This document shows positions 55,311 to 64,000 of a stretch of 64,000 nucleotides of DNA, piece by piece. The stretch spans positions 29,244,306-29,308,305 of the forward strand of contig CM067349.1 in the NCBI GenBank assembly GCA_034190875.2, given 5' to 3'. A model generated the notes under the pieces. It saw only the letters and a list, made by a program, of their open reading frames with translations, was not told where the DNA came from and did no database searches. The DNA is from Urechis unicinctus (Eukaryota > Annelida > Polychaeta > Xenopneusta > Urechidae). Made by a program: the position numbers and the translations under genes. Positions within the stretch are counted from its first letter, which is position 1, and each line of letters opens with the position of its first letter.

Positions 55311-56559
55311 AGCATTGTACGAAAGATGTCCATATGATGCCAAACTCCATGCTGTGGTGCATGTTTAATTAGGATATACAATATATTGATCAACATGCAT
55401 GATGTATACCAAGTGTTACATAGTTATACATATGTGGTAATGATATTAGCCAGCAGATGTCATTCAGTACGCTGTGAGCTGTCATATAATAATTTAGCAA
55501 GATCATGATAATATGTATTCATTATTAGATTTGAACTTACATACATATTGGGTACAATACTGTAGAAGAAGCATCGTTTCAAGTGACGCAAACAAGGTGC
55601 CCTGCAATCCAGCAATAGTTACCAAGTAGGTTTGCACAAATGCTAAACGGTAATTGGTTGCGAAAAAGGCTGCCACCCAAAAGCAACTGATAAAGTTTTG
55701 TTGATAAATAATTGTCTAGAATGGCAAGTGCTCTGGTCAAGGAGACCTGATATCTATATTGCAACATAATGGCCGTGGTTAATATAGCTGCTGCTGATAC
55801 GTTCAGATTGACCATACTATTTACGCAAGAGTAGGACCACAATATTGCATGTCTGGCATTTGTGGGGATACACGTAGTGAGACAAAGTTTAAATAAACCC
55901 ACAAATAAAACTTTGTAATAAACACCTGGAATTGTTGGCCAAAGTAGGCCGTATGAAATAGTATCGAGTGGGCTGACAGAGGTTGCGAGTAAGCTATTAA
56001 TGAAGTGTTTTATAAACAGTAGACATACCTACAAATAATAGCAAGGTTTTAACAAAGGTTTGAATATCGGGTCATCAACGGCATTATGTGGGTAAATGCG
56101 TATCGCAATTTGACTAGTATATTGCAACAATTCTTCACAAAACTTCAAATTTCTGCACGATATTCATTACAGATACTTCAAAGTGGTGCGATTGTTGTCT
56201 TCGTCAATAATAAATGGTATTCTTCTGTTGTACTTAAGTACACTACTTGTAGCACACCTTGGGTAATTGCAGCATTGCACTGGTGCTCATTGTATTATGC
56301 GGTTTGATGTCGGAAGTGCAATCAGGCCCGTTTTATTTATACGCATCTCAAGCCAGCATTCAAAAGGCGGCAACACGATGGAAACCCGAAGCAAAATACT
56401 AGACCAATTTGACAATCAACGCTGCTAGGTAGGTACTCATTGTGCAGATGTACAACTGTTCCGCTTGTCTGTTTCAAGGTAGGTGCTTTAATGAATTACT
56501 ATCGTTGATAGTCGTAAACCAACATTATTAAAGTCAATACAATCAGCAACAAAGTGGAG
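55311..56559. other. Stretch without a recognised gene
   Basis: A 107-codon minus-strand frame at 55579-55902 is unrecognised. No repeat partner found. Confidence 0.45.
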
Positions 56560-56597
56560 TATTTATATATATATTCAAATATATATATATTTAAATA

Positions 56598-56633
<36 letters not shown>

Positions 56634-56739
56634 TATATAGATTTATATACATATATATATATATTTATATTTATATATATATACATATATTTGTATATAT
56701 AGATACATATATATAAATATATATAAATATATATATATA

Positions 56740-56774
<35 letters not shown>

Positions 56775-56838
56775 ATATATATATTTTATATATACACATT
56801 TATATATATACACATGTATATATATGTATATATATATA

Positions 56839-56880
<42 letters not shown>

Positions 56881-56900
56881 ATATATATATATATATATAA
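56560..56900. repeat. Compound (TA)n-rich tract
   Basis: TA repeats frequently interrupted by ATTT, GTA, CATA and TCTA. This is more degenerate than the other tracts and therefore probably older or less actively slipping. Confidence 0.95.
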
Positions 56901-57664
56901 AACTGCTTAATTAATGCACTTAATGAGGCGCGGCAAGAGCTTGATGGGATAAATTCCTTATTTAGTGGGCGGCTTTTTACCTACGTATGTTTTAGACGAT
57001 AGAGCCGCGATGAGCGCCTCGTCAGTACAATACGGCGCACTGTCATAGTTCATGCTAAATTAGCATTTCCAGTATATAGGCTGTTCCTTCATAGGTTAGA
57101 CCGGAGCTGATAGCTCATTGAGGCATTTGAGAAGCGATGGATGTTTGATTCGCATCAGAGCTCGTGTTATCACGCTGGCGCTACTGTTTTGTTGATGCCA
57201 TAGAGTGGCCACCTGAATTGTCAGAAGTCTGCTTAGCTCAGGTAGTCTAGTTTTGTCTCTACCGCTGTGTGGGCAGATATATATATATATAAAGACCTAC
57301 TCTCCTGAAAGCACATCCATTTCCGATGAACCGCAGCTGGTATCATCCCCATCGGCACACGGAGTTCACTCCAGACAAAAGGGACTGTCGAAGATTGCTC
57401 AAATGATTTTCAATGTGTATTTGGCCTTTGTTATGGCAGGTACACTACATTGGTCTAGGACTGTATGATGATTAGCTCAGATGTATCATCATTTAGTTGG
57501 CGAAAGTTACCATTGATCTAGGACTTCAAATCGGCGGTGCATCATTCAAGGCACAATAAACCTGGTTGGAAACTATACAGATAACAGTAGTTAATTGTTT
57601 ATTCACAAAGATTTACAATGTTGGCTACCCAATACTAAATGAAGATGGATTGCCAGGGGAAAAA
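56901..57664. other. Stretch without a recognised gene
   Basis: Moderately GC-richer between about 57000 and 57250. A short TA run lies at about 57276-57291. No coding signal. Confidence 0.45.
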
Positions 57665-58060
57665 AGACCGTTGGCTCCATTGGTGTCCTGTCAATGGTCT
57701 TTAACAGTCGGTTTACAACATTAGATTATATCAAGACTTGTGTAATCTACTGTGACGTAGTTGACAGTTCTATGGAGTATAAACGTAATTGGAAAAGCCA
57801 TTTCGCCTTTTATCTGCCCTTGCCTTACATTTCGTCAACCTGCACAAATTCTAAGCTCGGCCAGGCTGAAAAAAACCAATCACGAATAATATGATCAAAT
57901 CCATTGAACATTTGCATAAACGTTTATGATCTACACGAATACGTTCTTCATTAAGAGATGTCAGCCCTAACAGGTGCAACCTTTGATTGTAGACTAACAG
58001 TCTGACGCAATGTGTGAGCCTTGTTGAAAGCAAAACGCCTGGTTTCTGGTGTTTAAACGT
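57665..58060 (-). pseudogene. LINE reverse-transcriptase ORF2 C-terminal remnant (jockey/CR1/L2-like)
   Basis: On the minus strand, the frame ending at 57851 reads STRLTHCVRLLV, YNQRLHLLGLTSLNEERI and RVDHKRLCK. This matches the region after the reverse transcriptase of animal non-LTR elements (consensus ATKLVPGLxxLPYEERLxxLGLxTLxxRRxRGDLIxxYKIL). A second frame downstream (57790-57850) gives RLTKCKARADKRRNGFSNYV, which fits the next conserved part (KLxKxRxRxDxRKxFFSxRV). A third frame (57688-57714) gives NRLLKTIDR, which fits the closing FKNRLDK-type motif. At least two frameshifts and several stops break it. The upstream catalytic domain and endonuclease are not visible, so it is a 5'-truncated or eroded dead copy. 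The exact clade is uncertain. Confidence 0.7.
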
Positions 58061-59702
58061 TATGCCAACATTAATATTCCCTTCATCAATGGACTGGTTA
58101 AATTTGCTCAAAAGCAGTTGCGATATTGATGTGGTCCGACGTCCCATGTAGAATGCGTAGACTAACCTCATGAAATGGATGGAAGTGAATAAATTGTTAC
58201 ATTGCATGCACATTTCATCAACAGCCACTATTTCTAAGGCACAAGTTGCAAGGTTTGAATCTAATCGCAATTTACCATATTGGATATGTAATACACATAC
58301 ATATATAGTATATGATTATTGCCAAAGGTATTCATCGGTCAAAACAATATGCTTTTCCAATTATGAGGATTTACTCTAATAGTTTTGTACGCTTGTGCGA
58401 TGTACCGATAGGTTAGTTGCTTGTATTCGGTCATCTGTGTTGACAGCTTTATTTTGTGAGGTTCAGTTAATGAAATTGTATGCAAGATTAATTTCATTGT
58501 ACTGTAAACAGCATTACGACAGCAGTTATAATCAAGATCCCTCGTACTTTTACGGGGCGAAGGGGGAAACGTCCTTCAAAAGCCAATGTCCTACTCGCAG
58601 CAGCTATTTATACCGCTATCAGCCTTCAGCTGTCTATGGATGATTGCTACCATAATGACAGATTAATGTCGATAGTAACCAATCTCTGCTGGGTCAGTGC
58701 GCCAGTGCAATTACTCGAGATGTTTATATGCAAATCGTGACATTTTGCCCAGTGTAATATTAAGCATAGAAGGAATCGCGCGAGTGTTGCGACCTTGCAA
58801 AAACCAATATCGCCAATGTATTGACACACTGTGCAGCTATAATTGTCCAATGGTTACCAATATTTAGGTGCCTTTTTTGTCACAACAGACGTCAACATAG
58901 GAAAGACGGACAAGAGTCAGCCAACTAATTTGACCATTCAGGCGATTTTTTATATTAGCCTATGTCGAGCCGCTTTTCTGCATTACGCAAAGATTTATTG
59001 CTTTGACCCAAATCAAATTTTGCCACCGAAGTAGCTATCGGAGAACCTGTTATGTAGTTGAATTGCACTGGAGCCGCAGTCTCATACCTTCTATTATCAT
59101 TGCAAGCAATAGTCACTATACATGTGATGCTGATACCTTTATGCAAGTACTTTCAATAAGGTTCAAAAGTATAGCAATAGTGCTGCACTGCATTATCAAA
59201 TATTTAATAGGCCTCTGACTATCTCCAGCTTCCACAATCTATGATAGTTAGTCAGTTTTTGGGTGATATGTTCATACTTTTATTTCACATAATATGTTTT
59301 ACAAGCTGCTCTCTAACAACTATATGTAAGCTTTTCGAGTAATTGATGGTTCCATTATGTCATTATGTACCACGCCCGAGGCGTTTAAACCTTTTCTCGA
59401 TCATCTACAGATATGCCTCTTTTTCACTGAAAGATTAAAGAGAGGCCAGTTGTGCATGAAGCTCGAGCTTAAAGCGTTTATCATATATTAAATGTTACCA
59501 TTTCTTGAAGGAGATTCCAAACCTGCGTTTGTCGTTTCTTTAAGGCCTCCGATCTGTGAGAATTCCAACATAATCTTAAACGAAAAATACGCTTAACCAC
59601 TGCGAATATGTAATGTTGAAAAACATTACCGAAAGGGCTGAACGCAAGCATATCAGTGGAGTGCGGCAAAATAGACTACTTCTTAACATTTGCCGGCTCG
59701 TC
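58061..59702. other. Stretch without a recognised gene
   Basis: No recognisable continuation of the LINE upstream of 58060 on the minus strand. Short frames only. Confidence 0.45.
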
Positions 59703-59806
59703 AAACGCATCTGCTTGTCTATTATCAAAGCGTTGAATAGCAACAATCAACAATCCATCAAAAACGCATCTGCTTGTCTATTATCAAAGCGTTGAATAGC
59801 AACAAT
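59703..59806 (+). repeat. Perfect 45-bp tandem duplication, period 59 bp
   Basis: The 45-base word starting AAACGCATCTGCTTG is identical at 59703-59747 and 59762-59806. Identity over 45 bases marks a very recent event compared with the large repeats. Confidence 0.97.
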
Positions 59807-59999
59807 GATGACATAAATTCAATAAAAAAATCACGAAATTATTTTCTCTGAGCACAAACGATATCTCAACAACAAAATTGCTGTGTCGCCATTATTGTTT
59901 ACCGACCAAAAAGTAATGGCAACGGTGCGATTTTCGTACGTGAATTTTACTCATAAAAATGGTGAGTGTTATAACCGCTAAATCAACTAGCGCGGTATA

Positions 60000-60623
<624 letters not shown>

Positions 60624-60744
60624 AATATACCTGTAGTCGGTCATTCATGCCACTGCTTTAATACACCTAAGTTCACTGCCTACCAGCCCAACAACCCTCT
60701 ATTACCTAGAAAACACTGTAGAAGCGCAAGAGTGTACCTTGTAG

Positions 60745-61735
60745 CATTCTTCAACATCGATGTTGCTGATTTATTGATATATAATTGCAAGAATTAGATA
60801 TATAATGATAGATTTTATTGAATAATCTGTGCCATGTTCTACGGAAATACCTTTGACGTACGGTATTATTGATCAGTTTTCACCAATTTGTGAACTTTCA
60901 GATCATCTTCTGAAGATCACAATCCATGATGCTAAACGTCAGTCGAGATAAAAAGTTGATGGCATTGCATGCCACTTGCATAAAACCAGATAACTTCACA
61001 AGCAGTAAGCCGATATGGCATAGATTACTGCCGCGAATCTGCGCGATTGCGACTAAGTAGACTGATGACTTATCAGGATACTGGTCATCATGAAGCATCT
61101 CTATGTTTGGCATTGCCCTGAATTCTGATATGATTGTTAATAATTGTTGATTATCCACGTTTTTTAATACAATTTCACTATGCCTTACACTCTGTTCCAT
61201 GAAAGCAACATTCTAGTAGACGAGAAATTTAGCGAAGACCAAGCAGGACGAGATAGTGATGGGTGCCCTATTTTAGCGAGGATTGTGGTACGATTCAACG
61301 GGATGCACAACTACAAATAGGAACTCTTGCTTGTCACTAGGTGACGTAATGCAACTGATTGCGAGTGGGAAACAATTTGAACAGGATCCATTTATGTTTC
61401 AAACCTTTACCAGCCTTAATGATCGTTATGTTAAACAAACAAGTTATACCCTGATCAGCATGTGCCGTGTTAGTTGAAGCGCTAAATAGGATTGTCGATG
61501 TCCGCCCTTGAGAAAATGCAGATTGAATTCTCTGACAAAGGCGAATGATATCCAGCAGTGCTGACAAATTGTACCCACTACATATTGGCCACAAATTGAG
61601 GGCAAACACTGAACGAACAAGTCGAGGCTATTCTTAGCATGTCAGCCATCAGACCGTCGGTAAATGAGTATCGAGGCCTTTGAGCGCTAAATGTATGGGC
61701 CTTGACAACCATTCTGAGCAACCATTGTGAACTAT
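60745..61735 (+). repeat. Diverged repeat, partner at 15310-16635
   Basis: Anchors as for the partner. It starts about 125 bp after a TA tract, as the partner does about 90 bp after its own. Minus-strand frames of 75-100 codons here are out of register with the partner and are not credible genes. Confidence 0.85.
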
Positions 61736-64000
61736 AGTGATCGATAAGCTGGATACAATGGATGTGAAAGCCATCGAAGCAGTCATGATAATTGATAATA
61801 TGCAAATGACGCCAGCAACATCATTGATGAAGAGTGAGCTATTATTATTATTATTTCAAAAACAGCTGTTGATGAATCATCTGTCAGCGCAGTAGATACA
61901 AATCGTGGGATCATATACAGGGTCAATAATGTGAAAGTAATGACTGCAAAACGGTAATCAATCGAGGATTGGTTCTTAGAAAGAAGAACCATTTATAGCG
62001 CTGAAAGTTATTATGAACGCCTCAATTAATAAAAATAAGCTCATGAAATATCTCTTTTAACTAATGATCATTGCATAACCTTTAAGTAGCATTGGCGTCG
62101 GTGATGACTTCGACACATAGAACGAAGTAAGTTAACTCGGAGGGTGGTTGTATAAGTCCTTCTCGTGTTTTGTTGACTGATAATAACATAATATAGGGTT
62201 TGAGTCTTTGTTTTATGTGGCCAGCGATAATTCGTTGAAAACAGTAACCCAGAGAAATGGGGAAGTCTACGTGGTGTATAATACGAGCAAGTACCAAAAC
62301 GACGAATAAAACTATCAATGTTGACTTGTTAGCCTAAATCAGTTATCCAAAGATGGTTAAGATGAATTTGCCAAATATGTGCAGCAATTGTAAGAATTTT
62401 CCAATGTCCATCTTTGTTTTGCATGGTATTTATTGCTATTTTGTTCAAATATGACTTTTTTCTTGTCGTGTCCTGTCCTTTGTTGCCTAAAATTTGCAAT
62501 CATTGCACCCCAACAACGATATATTCATTTGAATTGTGATCATCTATTGCATAAGCCACGGCGCCACGATTAATGATTCTGATCATGCATGCGATGCTAC
62601 TTGGGTGTGCTGTCGTCATGAATGCTTATGTGCGTTCTAAATAGTCCGTTCTTTGATATGCATGCAAATCGTGAATCAAAGCTGTATGTGAACAGAATGT
62701 TACAACTGAAATAATTGTCTGGACGACCGTTATCAGCCAATCTTTGTGGCATAACGCCTAATCATTATATATTTTATACTTCATATGCACGTCAAATGGC
62801 TGTTTGCACATGGAAAAAAAGATTCTGATCCAGCTACCGAGTTTTCAATCTGTGATGTATGTCTGCATATGGGTGAGGTAAATGCTGTAATTTACTTTAG
62901 CAGGGATGCCGTTTTTTACATCCATGATATTTTGCCAACGGATTTAGTAGTGCTAGTACAATAAGCATTTATATTTAAAGCGATTTAATCAATATTATGT
63001 AGAATCAGAACATTAACAACATTACCTCTAGGAAGTATTATGTCTGGTATAAAATATCCATTCCATCCGTATGAATGACGTCGGAATATTCAATGAGTAT
63101 ATAATGTATCTTCCAAGAGCTTTGATTGGAAAGATATATTTAGCCACTCTACCGCGTTAGCGCCCGCACTGCAATGATTAAAGAGCAAATTGAACATGCA
63201 ATTGAGCACGAAAGGTAATCTGTTCAGGTCAACATGTTATGTAGCCTGCAGCATAGAAACAGAAGCTTGTTTTATGGAAACATAAAGAACAAATTCCTGG
63301 ACAAGATCTTATCAGCTTTATCAATGGAGATCGGGCGCTATGGGCACCCGTTTCAACACAGGTGTATTACCGACTAGACATTCAGCACCAACTACTATTA
63401 GAAATGGGAATGCCTTTCAAGAACGAATTGACAACTGAGATACATATAAATAATTTGTTACATTAATTATCTAGGAATTTAGTGCTCTAACAATAAATTC
63501 ATGGTGCAATATTATTGCTATCTGACAGCAATCACAGGAAGGGGCAATTACCGACATTCTGAGATATACATGGTTGCAGTAATTGAAATCGTTTCTCTCG
63601 TGACATGCCTTTACGCTATGTACTATTCACAGAAGGTGTACCATATAATATGTACAATTTTACGGCTTGCCCCTTTCATCTTCATGTGTGTCAGAACATA
63701 TGTCTTTACACGTGGATTATTCGTTGAAAATATTCACTTTGCTGGGGATTCTTCCGTCATAATGAAATGTGACATCCAAAATAAAGTTCAGTACTCGATA
63801 AAAGAGCACGCATTTACTATCTTAATTTGCAGCTTTCGCACACAGAGAATATTGAATTCGGATGAATAATCCGATTTGTAATTTTCAGATAATGTTCTAA
63901 AGCAGCGGGATTAAGTGAATTAACAAGGGACAGATGCAATATGCTTGCAAAGAACGATATCATTATTGCGTTATGTAAGCTTATATATAACGATAAAGCC
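61736..64000. other. Stretch without a recognised gene, to the window end
   Basis: A small (ATT)n run lies near 61838. The longest frame, plus strand 63501-63869 (122 codons), has no recognised domain. No in-window paralogue was found. Confidence 0.45.

Noticed and set aside
60898-61200. 100-codon minus-strand frame; its end (FLSRLTF, MDCDL) resembles a translated part of 15481-15560
   Set aside because: The paralogue is interrupted, and the match is about 20 residues in a repeat with inconsistent frames elsewhere. Not enough for a gene.
63501-63869. 122-codon plus-strand frame with a hydrophobic stretch
   Set aside because: No recognised family and no supporting context; chance length is plausible.

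Overview
This window looks like gene-poor nuclear DNA from a eukaryote, most likely an animal. It is AT-rich by eye and has no long open reading frame that is not a microsatellite read-through. It holds no rRNA, tRNA or operon-like layout. It does hold several very long (TA)n tracts, a (GA)n/(CAGA)n tract, and decayed non-LTR retrotransposon pieces of a type common in animals (jockey/CR1/L2-like). I cannot name the species. I find no host gene that I would defend.

The main content is old, mutually diverged repeats, found by reading the window against itself. Region A (about 11.9-21.9 kb) and region B (about 28.1-36.5 kb) share four blocks on the same strand. Three are in the same order; the fourth fits if a unit of about 2.5 kb is tandemly duplicated inside B. 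A second duplication joins about 42.9-46.2 kb (D1) to about 47.9-51.6 kb (D2), with a period near 5 kb. Smaller pairs are 9.0/13.6 kb, 15.3-16.6/60.7-61.7 kb and 27.0-27.6 kb against pieces at 48.0, 53.0 and 54.3 kb. Point changes and indels are spread throughout and show no reading-frame constraint, so the blocks look like non-coding DNA or long-dead elements.

Younger or compositionally distinct insertions sit on this background. They include GC-richer patches at 22.3-23.1, 44.5-45.0 and 53.8-54.3 kb (the last with a (TCAA)n-tailed, SINE-like end on the minus strand), a possible insertion at 3.7-4.4 kb, a clear LINE C-terminal remnant at 57.7-58.0 kb (minus strand) and a weaker one at 55.1-55.3 kb. 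Long (TA)n tracts lie at 1.0, 2.5, 15.1, 47.0, 51.6, 56.6 and 60.0-60.6 kb. Several sit at matching positions relative to the duplicated blocks.

No new molecular system with genes was found. The most unusual structure is the nested self-duplication together with recurring TA tracts.
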